From assembly GCF_900163625.1 (NCBI RefSeq), contig NZ_FUIE01000034.1:1-64000 (forward strand): a stretch of DNA of 64,000 nt, read 5' to 3'. Below the pieces are notes generated by a model, which was given only the letters and a program-made list of their open reading frames with translations, did no database searches and was not told where the DNA came from. Below are positions 29,700 through 37,884 of this stretch, piece by piece; the first letter of the stretch is position 1; the number at the start of each line of letters is the position of its first letter. Position numbers and translations under genes: made by a program. The stretch comes from Brevundimonas diminuta 3F5N. GTDB taxonomy: Bacteria; Pseudomonadota; Alphaproteobacteria; Caulobacterales; Caulobacteraceae.

Positions 29700-29714
29700 T
29701 GAGATTTATTTTCA
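29700..29714 (-). promoter_or_regulatory. Fur-like box before the heme receptor gene
   Basis: On the minus strand TGAAAATAAATCTCA agrees with 11 of 14 specified positions of the 7-1-7 Fur pattern TGATAAT-n-ATTATCA. It overlaps the last codon of the FecR gene and lies about 90 bases before the receptor ATG. This suggests a receptor promoter separately repressed by iron. Confidence 0.5.
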
Positions 29715-30650
29715 ATTACTGGTCACAATCGTTAGCAGCGTCCCGCCGCGTCGAATGCGCATAGGCGCCGCCTGCGCCAGTCGCTCCAGGGCCCACGCGG
29801 CCTGGGCTGTCTGGGTGATCAGGGTGACCGGCCGCGCCGCCAGAGCGTCGTCCCAGATCAGGGTGCGCCCCCCGGTCCACCGATCAAGCGCCGCCGCGAC
29901 ACGTCGCAACGGCTCATTGACGAAGACCAGACGCCCGTCGCGCCAGGCCAGACTCTCTTCTGACAGCAGGCGTGGCCGCTGCAGCCCGGCGCGCCCATAG
30001 GAAAGACCATAGCCCTCCTGCACGGTCGCCGCAGCGTGCCCCACCCCGACCCGCGCCGTCTTCGCCGTCACCGCGACGCGCGCGCCGTCCGCCTCCATCG
30101 CTGCGGCGAAAGCCCCCTCGCCCGCCGCGATCCAACCGCCCGCCGCTTCCACGACGAAAGGACGAATGTCCGCCATAGCCGGCTGGAACCATGCTTCGCC
30201 GCCTAGCAGGCGCAGGCGGCGTCGTCCGGCGCTGAAGTCAACGTCGATCGCCGTGGCGGTCGAAAGTTCGACACTCGATCCATCCGCCAGGGTGACGCGC
30301 GCCGTCTCGCCCGGCCGCGTCGCATAGTCGGCGAAGGGGTGCGGCCCCAGGGCCAGACGGCCACAGACAAGGGCCACAGCCGCCGTCCCGCCGAGGCCGA
30401 CCGCGCCACGCAGCAACGTCCGCCGATCCATCGCCGGCTTGGAGTCGGCCAGACTGGGCAGGTGGGCTGACGCGCCCCACAGGCGTTGCAGACGTTCATA
30501 GGCGCGGGCATGGCGTGGATCAGCGTCGCGCCATGCTTCAAAACTCGCATGAAGGCTGGAATCGGCCGGGTCGTCGTGCAGACGCACGAACCAGGCGATC
30601 GCCGCCTCCACGACCGGGTCCGCCTGGGCCTGGCTTCGCCTTGCGCTCAC
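29712..30650 (-). CDS. FecR-family anti-sigma/sigma regulator of the heme module
   Basis: A 312-residue FecR-like protein. The cytoplasmic N-terminus (FEAWRDADPRHARAYERLQR) is the DUF4880 sigma-binding domain. A single membrane segment follows near RRTLLRGAVGLGGTAAVALV, with a twin-arginine-like RR. The periplasmic FecR domain has RVTLADGSSVELSTATAIDV and LLGGEAWFQ. It would relay occupancy of the receptor's STN domain to the ECF sigma factor, whose gene lies 68 bases upstream. Confidence 0.9.
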   Translation of the reverse strand: MSARRSQAQADPVVEAAIAWFVRLHDDPADSSLHASFEAWRDADPRHARAYERLQRLWGASAHLPSLADSKPAMDRRTLLRGAVGLGGTAAVALVCGRLALGPHPFADYATRPGETARVTLADGSSVELSTATAIDVDFSAGRRRLRLLGGEAWFQPAMADIRPFVVEAAGGWIAAGEGAFAAAMEADGARVAVTAKTARVGVGHAAATVQEGYGLSYGRAGLQRPRLLSEESLAWRDGRLVFVNEPLRRVAAALDRWTGGRTLIWDDALAARPVTLITQTAQAAWALERLAQAAPMRIRRGGTLLTIVTSN

Positions 30651-30718
30651 ATCTGTCTCTTATGATCCGCGCGCCAATCCAGGCGCTCCCTGTGTAGGAC
30701 GAAAGACCGCGTTCCTTG

Positions 30719-31243
30719 TCAGGTCTCTGCGTCGAAATCCGTATCCGCCGCCAATTGGAGCGCCAGAAGCGCCCGCCCCATGTGTTCGTGTACGGTCTGA
30801 CGCGACACACCCAACCGACGACCGATCTCGGCGAAGGACTGACCTTCGATCCGCGACAGGCGGAAGACCTCACGTGGGCGGGCCGGCATTGCGGCGATGA
30901 TGCGGTCCATGCGCGCCAGCTCAATCCGGGTGATCAGCACGCGTTCGGGATTGGGTCGAGGATCAACCACCGAGAGCAGGGCGTCATCGCCATCGATCGG
31001 CGGCCGCGCTGCATGGCGCCGCCTATGGTCCACAATCAGATTGCAGGCGATGCGGAACAAATAGGCCCGGACGTTGACGATGGCCGCCCCTTCGCTCGGC
31101 GCGGCTGACGCCATGCGCAGCCAGCTGTCCTGCGCGATATCCTCACCATCCTCACGATGGCCAACCCGGCTGCGGACTAGGCCCCTCAGACGCCGGTCTG
31201 TCTCTCCGATCTCATCTTCGGACAGAGGAATGGGCGACGACAT
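30719..31243 (-). CDS. ECF sigma factor, FecI type, of the heme module
   Basis: A 174-residue sigma-70 family factor with region 2 (GEDIAQDSWLRMAS; RAYLFRIACNLIVDHRRR) and region 4 (MPARPREVFRLSRIEGQSF with IGRRLGVSRQTVHEHM). It lacks extra domains. It should direct transcription of the heme receptor genes downstream when released by FecR. A Fur-like box 40-60 bases upstream implies expression under iron limitation, the classical FecI arrangement. Confidence 0.92.
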   Translation of the reverse strand: MSSPIPLSEDEIGETDRRLRGLVRSRVGHREDGEDIAQDSWLRMASAAPSEGAAIVNVRAYLFRIACNLIVDHRRRHAARPPIDGDDALLSVVDPRPNPERVLITRIELARMDRIIAAMPARPREVFRLSRIEGQSFAEIGRRLGVSRQTVHEHMGRALLALQLAADTDFDAET

Positions 31244-31283
31244 GGCGCAGGTCCGACAGTGACGGGGAGAAACGCCTAACTTA

Positions 31284-31302
31284 ATTGATAACGATTCTCA
31301 AT
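31284..31302. promoter_or_regulatory. Fur box before the ECF sigma gene
   Basis: ATTGATAA-CGA-TTCTCAAT is a 19-base near-palindrome with one mismatch in the eight-base arms. Its core TGATAACGATTCTCA matches 12 of 14 specified positions of the 7-1-7 Fur consensus. It lies about 41 bases before the sigma factor ATG. It sits within an 85-base AT-rich gap that also follows the methyltransferase gene. Confidence 0.75.
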
Positions 31303-31328
31303 AATGAAAATAACCATGCAAGGACGCG

Positions 31329-32081
31329 TCAATTTATCGGCTCGCAAGCGATGACATAGTCCGCGCCGTGCCGGAGGCCGCATCGCTCGTCGCAAAGCGC
31401 GAGGGCCCGTCGCCGCATCTCCTCGACAGTCTCGCGCAGCCGCAACGCCAGCGACTGATCAGCCACAAAAGGCAACCGTCGCAACGTCATATCCAACTGC
31501 CCGTTCACCCACTTCGCCTTGTATCGATTAGGAAAGCGACGGGCCGAGAGCACCCTGAATCCAGCGCCGGCGAGCGCGTTCAACATCCACTCCGCCGGAT
31601 ACTCCCGATAGGGCGTTTCGTTCGCCAGCATCAGCACGGCGTCCCGCAGCCTGCCGATCTCCCGCACCATCCTGGCCTCGTCCGTATCGGCGGGCCCGAC
31701 GACGTAGGGATCAAGTCCGACGACATAGAGCCGTCGTCCCGTGAGAGGCCTCAATCGGCGCACCAGCAATTGCTGGAAATAGGGCGCGAACCCTTCCACG
31801 GCGCCGATCAGGTAATCGGCCAAAACTGTGTCGTGGACCTCGCCCGCCAACAAGGTCTCGTCGGTCCAGTTGCCGAGCAACAGCCTGTCTTGCGTCCGAA
31901 AACGCGCGCCGACCGAGGCGCGCACCTGGTCTGCATGGCCGGCTGCGGCGGTCACGCCGGTCCAGGCCTCCGTGGTCAGGTCCGTGCTCCAGAGGCTCGA
32001 GTTGACGCCTGTTCCGGCGTCCAGGAACCGTCCCCAGGGGATGTCTCCCTGCAAGGCCTCGACGTGATCGAACAGGCTCAT
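31329..32081 (-). CDS. Class I SAM-dependent methyltransferase-like protein
   Basis: A 250-residue protein with the SAM-binding motif FLDAGTGVNS at residues 19-28, an acidic strand end (VHDTVLADYLIGAV) and a following strand RLYVVGLDPYVVG, which fits a Rossmann-fold methyltransferase. No substrate-specific motif is clear. It overlaps the XRE regulator gene by four bases (ATGA), and the pair diverges from a ZnuD-like receptor with a Zur-like palindrome between them. Zinc-dependent expression is therefore likely; the methylated target is unknown. Confidence 0.72.
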   Translation of the reverse strand: MSLFDHVEALQGDIPWGRFLDAGTGVNSSLWSTDLTTEAWTGVTAAAGHADQVRASVGARFRTQDRLLLGNWTDETLLAGEVHDTVLADYLIGAVEGFAPYFQQLLVRRLRPLTGRRLYVVGLDPYVVGPADTDEARMVREIGRLRDAVLMLANETPYREYPAEWMLNALAGAGFRVLSARRFPNRYKAKWVNGQLDMTLRRLPFVADQSLALRLRETVEEMRRRALALCDERCGLRHGADYVIACEPIN

Positions 32082-32359
32082 TGCGCCTCGACCTGGGCAG
32101 CGCGAAGAGTCGCTCGACGAACCAGCCTCACGTCAAGATCATGGCCCATGGCGTCCGCCAGGCGCACCGCCGCCTTCAGGGTCATGCGCTCCCGATCCCT
32201 CAGCCACAGGCAGACCTGCCCCCGCGGGACGCCAAGCCTTCTCGCCAGATCGGACTGGCTGAGACCGTTGGCTCGACACGTCTCGAAAACGCGTCCGATC
32301 ATTCGCCAGACCTCGAACTGCACCCGCTCGGCCTCTGCCGCCGCGCCCTCACCCCTCAT
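32078..32359 (-). CDS. XRE-family helix-turn-helix regulator
   Basis: A 93-residue protein with a Cro/CI-type helix-turn-helix: LSQSDLARRLGVPRGQVCLW, then LRDRERMTLKAAVRLADAMG. The ATG at 32359 has GGAG seven bases upstream; a TTG six bases earlier is the alternative. It resembles antitoxin-like HTH proteins, but the partner is a methyltransferase-like protein and not a known toxin. Adjacent to the Zur-like palindrome at 32390. Confidence 0.8.
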   Translation of the reverse strand: MRGEGAAAEAERVQFEVWRMIGRVFETCRANGLSQSDLARRLGVPRGQVCLWLRDRERMTLKAAVRLADAMGHDLDVRLVRRATLRAAQVEAQ

Positions 32360-32389
32360 TTCCAATCTCCGCTCAAGCTCGCTTGATGA

Positions 32390-32406
32390 ATGTTATGATA
32401 TAACAT
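32390..32406. promoter_or_regulatory. Zur-like box, perfect palindrome ATGTTAT-GAT-ATAACAT
   Basis: A perfect palindrome with seven-base arms and three-base spacer, matching the known Zur consensus core (ATGTTATA-n-TATAACAT type). It lies 31 bases upstream of the XRE gene start and 33 bases before the ZnuD-like receptor start, so one Zur dimer could silence both promoters when zinc is sufficient. Confidence 0.82.
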
Positions 32407-32438
32407 AATAGCGACTCTCTTCATGAATGGGGAGCGTC

Positions 32439-34508
32439 ATGCACTCAAGATCGATCCTGCTCGCGGCCGCGAGTTTTTCAGTAATTTCGACAGCGGCCTG
32501 GGCGGACGCCCTGCCCCAGTCCGGTCCGGCGACGACACGTCTGGAGGACGTCGTGGTGACCGCCGACGCCCTGGGCCGGTCCGGCAAGGAGGTGGTGTCC
32601 AATGTGGCGGTGCTGCGCGGCGACGAACTGGTCCAGCGGCGGCAATCGACCCTGGGCGAGACGCTGACCGGCCTGCCGGGCGTCAACTCCGACACCTTCG
32701 GCGGCGGAGCCAGCCGACCGGTGATCCGCGGCCAGACCGCGCCCAGGGTCAAGGTCCTCAGCGACGGTTCAGCCCTGATGGACGCCTCTGAAGTGTCGCC
32801 CGATCACGCGGTGTCCGGCGAGCCCCTGCTGCTGGAAGGCGTCGAGATCCTGCGCGGGCCGTCCGCCCTGCTTTACGGCGGCGGCGCGATCGGCGGCGCG
32901 GTCAACCTGATCGACAAGAAGATCCCGACACGCATTCCTGAGAACGGCGGCGAGGGAGTCGCCGAGTTCCGCCTGGGCACGGCGGACAATGAAGAGGCGG
33001 GCGTGGTCGGCCTGACCGCCGGCGCGGGATCGTTCGCCATACGCGTCGAGGCCGCCGGCCGCCGCACCGACGACTATGAGGTTCCGAACTTCGACGAAGC
33101 CGCTCTGGACGGATCGTTCAACCGCAGTTCGACAGCGACGCTCGGTCTGTCATGGATCGGTTCGCGCGGCTATCTGGGCGCCGCCTATACCGAACAGCGC
33201 AGCGAATACGGCCTGCCGGGGCACAGCCATGAGTATGAGTCCTGCCACCCCCACGGCTCCAGTCTGCATTGCGGCGGGCACGACCACGGCGATGACGACC
33301 ATGACCACGATCATGATCACGACCACGATCATGACCATGTCCCGATCGTCGACCTGATCAGCAAGCGCGTGGACGTGCGCGGCGAGATCGAGGATCCGTT
33401 CGCCGGGATCGAGCGCATCCGCTTCCGCGGCGGCTTCACCGACTACCGCCACGACGAGATCGACGACGGCGAGATCGCCACCACCTTCACCAACGAAGGC
33501 TATGACGCCCGCGTCGAGGTGCAGCACGCCGCCATCGGCGAAGTGCGCGGCGTGATCGGCGCCCAGACCTCGCGCAGCGACTTCGCCGCCGTGGGCGCCG
33601 AGTCCTTCATCCCCGAGAGCCGGACCGAGAACCACGCCCTGTTCCTGGTCGAGGAATATGTCGCCGGCGACTGGCGTTTCGAAGGCGCCCTGCGGCAGGA
33701 ATGGCAGGACGCCCGTGCGCGCGGACGGCCCGACGCTGAACACAAGCCCTTCTCCATCTCCGGCGCGGCCAGTTGGACCTTCACGCCGGGCTATGTCGCC
33801 AGCATGACCCTGGCCCGGTCGCAGCGTGCGCCGACAGCGCAGGAGCTGTATGCGCGCGGCGTCCACCTGGCCACCAACACCTATGAGATCGGCGATCCCA
33901 ATCTGGATGTCGAGACGGCCGTCTCGATCGAGCTGGGCCTGAAGAAGACGGAGGGCGACACCACCTTCGCCGCCAGCCTGTATCACTATGACTACGACGG
34001 CTACGTCTATGCGCGGACCCTGGATCAGTTCGAGGACTTCCGCCTGATCCGCTACAGCCAGGACGACGCCAGCTTCACCGGGATCGAAGGCCAGGTCACT
34101 CACGACTTCCGGCCCGGCCTGTCGGCCACGGTGTTCGGCGACTACGTCCGCGCCGAGCTGAAGGGCGACGGCGGCGACCTGCCGCGCATTCCAGCCGGCC
34201 GCCTGGGGGCGCGCGGCGACTTCTATCAGGGTGCCTGGTCCGGCAATCTGGAATACGTCCACGTCTTCGAGCAAGATCGCATCGCCGCCTTCGAGCGCAA
34301 GACACCCAGCTACGACATGGTCAACGCCACCTTGGCGTATGACGTGCCGCTGAGCGGTCTGGGCCTGGGCGACAACCTTGACGGCCAGATCTTCCTGCGC
34401 GGGACCAACCTGCTGGACGAGAAGGCGCTGAACCACGCCTCCTTCATCAGCCACCTGGCGCCCCTGCGCGGCCGTAACCTCGTCCTGGGCTTCCGCACCC
34501 GCTTCTGA
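32439..34508 (+). CDS. znuD: ZnuD-like zinc TonB-dependent receptor
   Basis: A 689-residue outer-membrane receptor. Signal peptide (cleavage near AWA-DAL), TonB box/plug start LEDVVVTAD, plug motifs (LPGVNSDTFGGGASRPVIRG; VEILRGPSALLYGGGAIGG) and a 22-strand-type barrel ending FRTRF. Between residues 262 and 300 an extracellular-loop segment holds 14 histidines, including a run of alternating His and Asp, and two cysteines, typical of zinc-capturing ZnuD loops. The ATG at 32439 is taken because GGGGAG lies just upstream; ATG at 32427 is possible. Zur-like box directly upstream. A MerC-like protein follows. Confidence 0.93.
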   Translation: MHSRSILLAAASFSVISTAAWADALPQSGPATTRLEDVVVTADALGRSGKEVVSNVAVLRGDELVQRRQSTLGETLTGLPGVNSDTFGGGASRPVIRGQTAPRVKVLSDGSALMDASEVSPDHAVSGEPLLLEGVEILRGPSALLYGGGAIGGAVNLIDKKIPTRIPENGGEGVAEFRLGTADNEEAGVVGLTAGAGSFAIRVEAAGRRTDDYEVPNFDEAALDGSFNRSSTATLGLSWIGSRGYLGAAYTEQRSEYGLPGHSHEYESCHPHGSSLHCGGHDHGDDDHDHDHDHDHDHDHVPIVDLISKRVDVRGEIEDPFAGIERIRFRGGFTDYRHDEIDDGEIATTFTNEGYDARVEVQHAAIGEVRGVIGAQTSRSDFAAVGAESFIPESRTENHALFLVEEYVAGDWRFEGALRQEWQDARARGRPDAEHKPFSISGAASWTFTPGYVASMTLARSQRAPTAQELYARGVHLATNTYEIGDPNLDVETAVSIELGLKKTEGDTTFAASLYHYDYDGYVYARTLDQFEDFRLIRYSQDDASFTGIEGQVTHDFRPGLSATVFGDYVRAELKGDGGDLPRIPAGRLGARGDFYQGAWSGNLEYVHVFEQDRIAAFERKTPSYDMVNATLAYDVPLSGLGLGDNLDGQIFLRGTNLLDEKALNHASFISHLAPLRGRNLVLGFRTRF

Positions 34509-34528
34509 CTCTTCCTCCCCCTCCCCCC

Positions 34529-34556
34529 GGTCGCGACGTCCCCCGGCGTCGCGACC
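34529..34556 (+). other. Hairpin between the ZnuD-like gene and the MerC-like gene
   Basis: GGTCGCGACG and CGTCGCGACC form a perfect ten-base stem around TCCCCCGG. No U-run follows, so it is not a clear terminator; it may lower expression of the downstream gene or stabilise the receptor message. Confidence 0.45.
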
Positions 34557-34576
34557 GACGTCTTGAAAGAATCGCC

Positions 34577-34954
34577 ATGACTGCTCGTGTCCAGACCTGG
34601 GGCGACGCCGCCGCCATCGGCCTGTCCTGCCTCTGCATGGTCCACTGCCTGGCCCTGCCCTTGATCGCGGGACTGCTGCCGGTGCTGGGGCTATTCGCCG
34701 AGGCCCCCTGGGTGCACTGGGCTTTCGCCCTGACCTCAGCGCCTATCGCCGCCTGGACGTTGACCCGTCCAACGCCGAACGGCCGCCGGGCCTGGGGACT
34801 GATCGGTCTGGGCGCCCTCGGCGTCACCCTGCTGTTCCTGGCCGCCGCCGAGTGGCCGTCGCACGAGATGGAGACGCAGATCACCATCGCCGGCGGCCTT
34901 CTGCTGAGCGTCGCCCACCTGATGAACTGGCGGCGCCGGCCGCACGTCCACTAG
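34577..34954 (+). CDS. MerC-domain small membrane protein
   Basis: A 125-residue integral membrane protein with four hydrophobic segments and the MerC-type motif CLCMVHCLALP near the first segment, where cysteines bind metal in mercury transporters. A His-rich tail (RRRPHVH) ends it. It is 68 bases downstream of the ZnuD-like receptor. In this Zur context a role in moving zinc across the inner membrane is more likely than mercury transport, as no mer genes are near. That is inference. Confidence 0.85.
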   Translation: MTARVQTWGDAAAIGLSCLCMVHCLALPLIAGLLPVLGLFAEAPWVHWAFALTSAPIAAWTLTRPTPNGRRAWGLIGLGALGVTLLFLAAAEWPSHEMETQITIAGGLLLSVAHLMNWRRRPHVH

Positions 34955-35075
34955 CCTGTCGGACCCCAGATGAATTACGCAAACGCGCCCGCCTAGCGTT
35001 CGCAGCCTCCCATGCGGTCATGCTTGGCGACGGCGGCAACCAGTTGGATCGCCGCCCTGGCGACTCTCTGGGCGA

Positions 35076-36215
35076 TCAGTCTTCGAGGTCCAATGGTAGT
35101 CTTTCGCCCTGGGCCGTCGCACGAAACCAGACGCCATCTAGACGCAGCGCGCCTTCGAGGATCGGCTGTCCGGTAGCTTCGTCTTCGTGAGGATAGACCT
35201 GCACAGCGATGACCTTGCCGTCATATAGCGCCGAAACACGCTCAACCACGGTATGGCCGACCAGGATGCGAGAGACGTCGAAGCGGTCGAAAGACGCCGT
35301 GACAGCAGCATCTGTCGCGGTCGGCGAGCTCTCACGCATCGGAAAGTAGCCGCGGTACCAGAGCGGCCCATTCTCACCGAGAACAAGCGCTTCCAGAGAT
35401 CCGTCCAGCGGCTTCACCGCATAGGGGACGTCCAGGAAACGCCGGACGATCGCGTTCACGGCGTCGAGGTCAAGGCTGGACTCGGTGAGATGGGGTGACA
35501 CGCCCCCATGCACGATCAAGAGATCGCCGAGCTTCAGCATCGCGGGATGGGACCGCAGCCAGACGCCGAGCACCGTGTCCGGCCCCAGCAACTGCGCATA
35601 GTCGGTCACGCCGAGACGGCTCGCGACTTCAGGATAGCGCGGATTGAGGTAGCGCCGGTCGCCGCGCAGCACGAGCGCCTCGTGATTGCCGATCAGCACA
35701 TGAAGACGGCCGCCTGCGGCGCGCGCCTCAGCTTCAAGTTTGTACAGCAGCCACAGGATTTCGATCTGATGCGCGCCGCGATCCAGCATATCCCCGGCGA
35801 CTGCAAGATGGCCGTTCCCGAAAGTCCAGCGAAGCTGCGCGTCGATGACGCCCTGCGCCTTGAGGAAGGCGACAAGGATGGCGTATTCGCCATGGGTGTC
35901 CGCCAGAACCAGAAGCGGCGTTCCGGACGCCAGCGGTTCAATCGACGCCGCAACCTCTGGCGGAGGCCGCAAGGCGACCTCGAAGGCGGGTGCAGAGCCT
36001 GCGGCGGATACCGTGACCACGCCCGCCGCAACGTCGATCCGGCGGACGTCGCCGTCCTTCCTCACCGAATCCGCCCGCCAACCGTCCGGCAGGATCGAAA
36101 CATAGGGGCCATCAGCCTCGACAGGCTGAACGTCCTGCGCCGCCGTTGACCCGGCCTCGCCCAGCAGCCCGACCGCGAGCAAGAAGGCCGCCGAACAGGT
36201 CGCGCAGAACGTCAT
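35076..36215 (-). CDS. Secreted PPP-family metallophosphatase
   Basis: A 379-residue protein with a signal peptide (cleavage near TAA-QDV). The calcineurin-like motifs are complete: ADTHGE (Asp106, His108), GDMLDRG (Asp142), GNHEA (Asn177, His178), then VHGGV and GHT. This is the arrangement of Shewanella-like phosphatases. It should dephosphorylate proteins or small phosphoesters in the periplasm. It overlaps the FecR gene by four bases, which is odd: a phosphatase is not a usual part of an ECF/FecR operon. It may act on the imported nutrient or on the signalling path. Confidence 0.87.
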   Translation of the reverse strand: MTFCATCSAAFLLAVGLLGEAGSTAAQDVQPVEADGPYVSILPDGWRADSVRKDGDVRRIDVAAGVVTVSAAGSAPAFEVALRPPPEVAASIEPLASGTPLLVLADTHGEYAILVAFLKAQGVIDAQLRWTFGNGHLAVAGDMLDRGAHQIEILWLLYKLEAEARAAGGRLHVLIGNHEALVLRGDRRYLNPRYPEVASRLGVTDYAQLLGPDTVLGVWLRSHPAMLKLGDLLIVHGGVSPHLTESSLDLDAVNAIVRRFLDVPYAVKPLDGSLEALVLGENGPLWYRGYFPMRESSPTATDAAVTASFDRFDVSRILVGHTVVERVSALYDGKVIAVQVYPHEDEATGQPILEGALRLDGVWFRATAQGERLPLDLED

Positions 36216-37231
36216 GACGCCTGGCGAAGCCGAATTTCGCCGTCCGGCGTCGTTTCAGCCACAACAGGAAAGACATCGGTCACGGCATGCACGAAGCCGT
36301 CGATATCGGACGTTCTGAAATAGCCGCCTAGCTTCAACGACGCTGTCGCTTCATCCATCAGGACGATCTTCTGCACATTGTAGCGGTTGAACTCGGCGCT
36401 GGCCTCGGCGAGGGACTGGCCATCAAGCGCGATCGCGCCTTGTCGCCAGGCCAGACGCCGGTCCACCTCGCCCAAGCCAACCGTACGCACGTGCGCCTGT
36501 CCATCGTTCAGAACCGCAGTCTGAGCGCGCGTCAGGCTCGCCACCTCGCGGCCCGCAGGGTTCATCGCGGAGACCTTGCCTTGATGCACGATGATCGATG
36601 CGTCGTCTCCCGGCATGAGCCTCACGGCGAGTTCAGCACCCCGCGCTGCAAGGCGTCCGTCGGGCGTCACAATGATGAAAGGCCGGCGATCGGCTGCGAC
36701 CTCGAACATCGCCTCTCCACGAACCAGTTCGACTTCGCGCTGTCCCCGGCGGTAGCGCACGACGACCTTCGAGTTGGTGTTGAGCTCCATGCGTGTTCTG
36801 TCCGGCAAGACGACGACGCGACGTTCCCCGAGCGCCGTGGCGTAGGCGGGCGATGTTAATGTCGACACCGCCAGCGTCCCGACCAGACCGACCATCAGGA
36901 CGAATCCTGCTGCAACGGCCCACGGCCTTCGCCATGGCGCCGCTCGGGTGGCGGAGCGTCTCGGCGCTGAACGTCTGGGGGCTGAACGTCTGGGAGCCAA
37001 CAGGTCCGGATCCGGAGGGCCGCTGCCAGCACAAAGAGCCTGAAGTCGATCAAACTCGACCCAAGCTGCGGCTTCACGCTCATAGGCGGCCTCATGCGCG
37101 GGATCGGCGTCTCGCCAGGCCTCAAAGGCGGCATGATCCTCGGGCGCGGCGTCGCTGGCCGTGAGTCTGATCACCCACTCGGCGGCCGCCTGCCTTATGT
37201 CTTCCCGTCGAGGTGACGACGCGCGCGCCAT
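36212..37231 (-). CDS. FecR-family regulator of the second ECF system
   Basis: A 339-residue protein. The N-terminal DUF4880-like domain (FEAWRDADPAHEAAYEREAA) binds sigma. An Arg/Pro/Ser linker made by a 15-base tandem repeat follows, then the membrane segment VAAGFVLMVGLVGTLAVSTL. The periplasmic FecR domain (VVVLPDRTRMELNTNSKVVV; VELVRGEAMFEV) and an STN-like C-terminus (YNVQKIVLMDEATASLKLGG) come next. It overlaps the sigma gene by 37 bases and the phosphatase gene by four. Confidence 0.92.
   Translation of the reverse strand: MARASSPRREDIRQAAAEWVIRLTASDAAPEDHAAFEAWRDADPAHEAAYEREAAAWVEFDRLQALCAGSGPPDPDLLAPRRSAPRRSAPRRSATRAAPWRRPWAVAAGFVLMVGLVGTLAVSTLTSPAYATALGERRVVVLPDRTRMELNTNSKVVVRYRRGQREVELVRGEAMFEVAADRRPFIIVTPDGRLAARGAELAVRLMPGDDASIIVHQGKVSAMNPAGREVASLTRAQTAVLNDGQAHVRTVGLGEVDRRLAWRQGAIALDGQSLAEASAEFNRYNVQKIVLMDEATASLKLGGYFRTSDIDGFVHAVTDVFPVVAETTPDGEIRLRQAS
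36951..36995. repeat. 15-base tandem repeat inside the FecR gene
   Basis: GCTGAACGTCTGGGG at 36966-36980 and its 14/15 copy at 36981-36995 follow a degenerate copy at 36951-36965. It encodes Arg-Arg-Ser-Ala-Pro units in the linker before the membrane segment. Such repeats can change copy number by slippage, altering linker length without a frameshift. Confidence 0.7.
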
Positions 37232-37782
37232 GATGCTCCCGTCTTGACCGTTTCTGTTCGCGGATGGCGCGCCAGCTCGTCAGAGCAGATGCGCAGACTT
37301 TTCGCGAGATGCTTCTCAACTGTACTGACGGATAATCCCAGACGATCCGCTATCTGCTTGTGCGAGAGTCCGTAAACTTTCCGCAAGGTGAAAACCTGGC
37401 GCTGGCGTTCGGGCAACTGGGCGACGATATCGGCGAGCAGCCGCAACTCGTCGCGCCACAGGACGTCCAGTTCAGGGCCAGGCTGATCGACGCCGATCGA
37501 GAGCGCCTCGACATCGGCCACGCTCTCGATCGCCACGATCCCTTCCCGCCGTCGCTGATCGACAGCGATGTTCTTGAGCACCCGACTGGCGAAAGCGGAC
37601 GCATTGGTCAGGGTCGCCCAGTTCTCATACGAGATGAGGCGCGCGAAGGTCTCGTGAACAAGGTCTTCGACATCGACGGCGCCGCTGCGTGAAAAGCGCC
37701 GTGCGTACGCACGCAGGCCAGGCTCCAGCGGGAGAATCTCCCGGCGGAACCACGCCCTTCGCGCATCGTCAGCATTGCTCAT
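37195..37782 (-). CDS. ECF sigma factor of the second system
   Basis: A 195-residue FecI-like sigma factor: region 2 (VDVEDLVHETFARLISYENW; SRVLKNIAVDQRRREG) and region 4 (LPERQRQVFTLRKVYGLSHK with IADRLGLSVSTVEKHLAKSL). It overlaps the FecR gene by 37 bases. Upstream in the same direction lie the S9 peptidase and an STN-bearing receptor, so the receptor could signal through FecR to this factor. I see no Fur box upstream, so the stimulus is probably not iron. Confidence 0.92.
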   Translation of the reverse strand: MSNADDARRAWFRREILPLEPGLRAYARRFSRSGAVDVEDLVHETFARLISYENWATLTNASAFASRVLKNIAVDQRRREGIVAIESVADVEALSIGVDQPGPELDVLWRDELRLLADIVAQLPERQRQVFTLRKVYGLSHKQIADRLGLSVSTVEKHLAKSLRICSDELARHPRTETVKTGASWRARRHLDGKT

Positions 37783-37884
37783 TGCGATTCAAGAATAGCC
37801 GCGATTGTGACGGTCGCTATCGCCAAGCAGGTCAACTCATCCTGGACTGCGCAGCGGCGACGGAAACCACCGTCGTCCCCGATA

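Noticed and set aside
32078-32359. Antitoxin of a toxin-antitoxin pair
   Set aside because: The partner carries a SAM-binding methyltransferase motif and is not similar to a known toxin such as HigB or HipA.
33290-33340. Short repeats in DNA resembling a CRISPR or microsatellite
   Set aside because: They are in-frame His/Asp codons of the ZnuD-like loop, without spacers.
34577-34954. Mercury resistance gene
   Set aside because: MerC-type motif is present but there are no merR, merT, merP or merA genes; the Zur box and ZnuD neighbour point to zinc.
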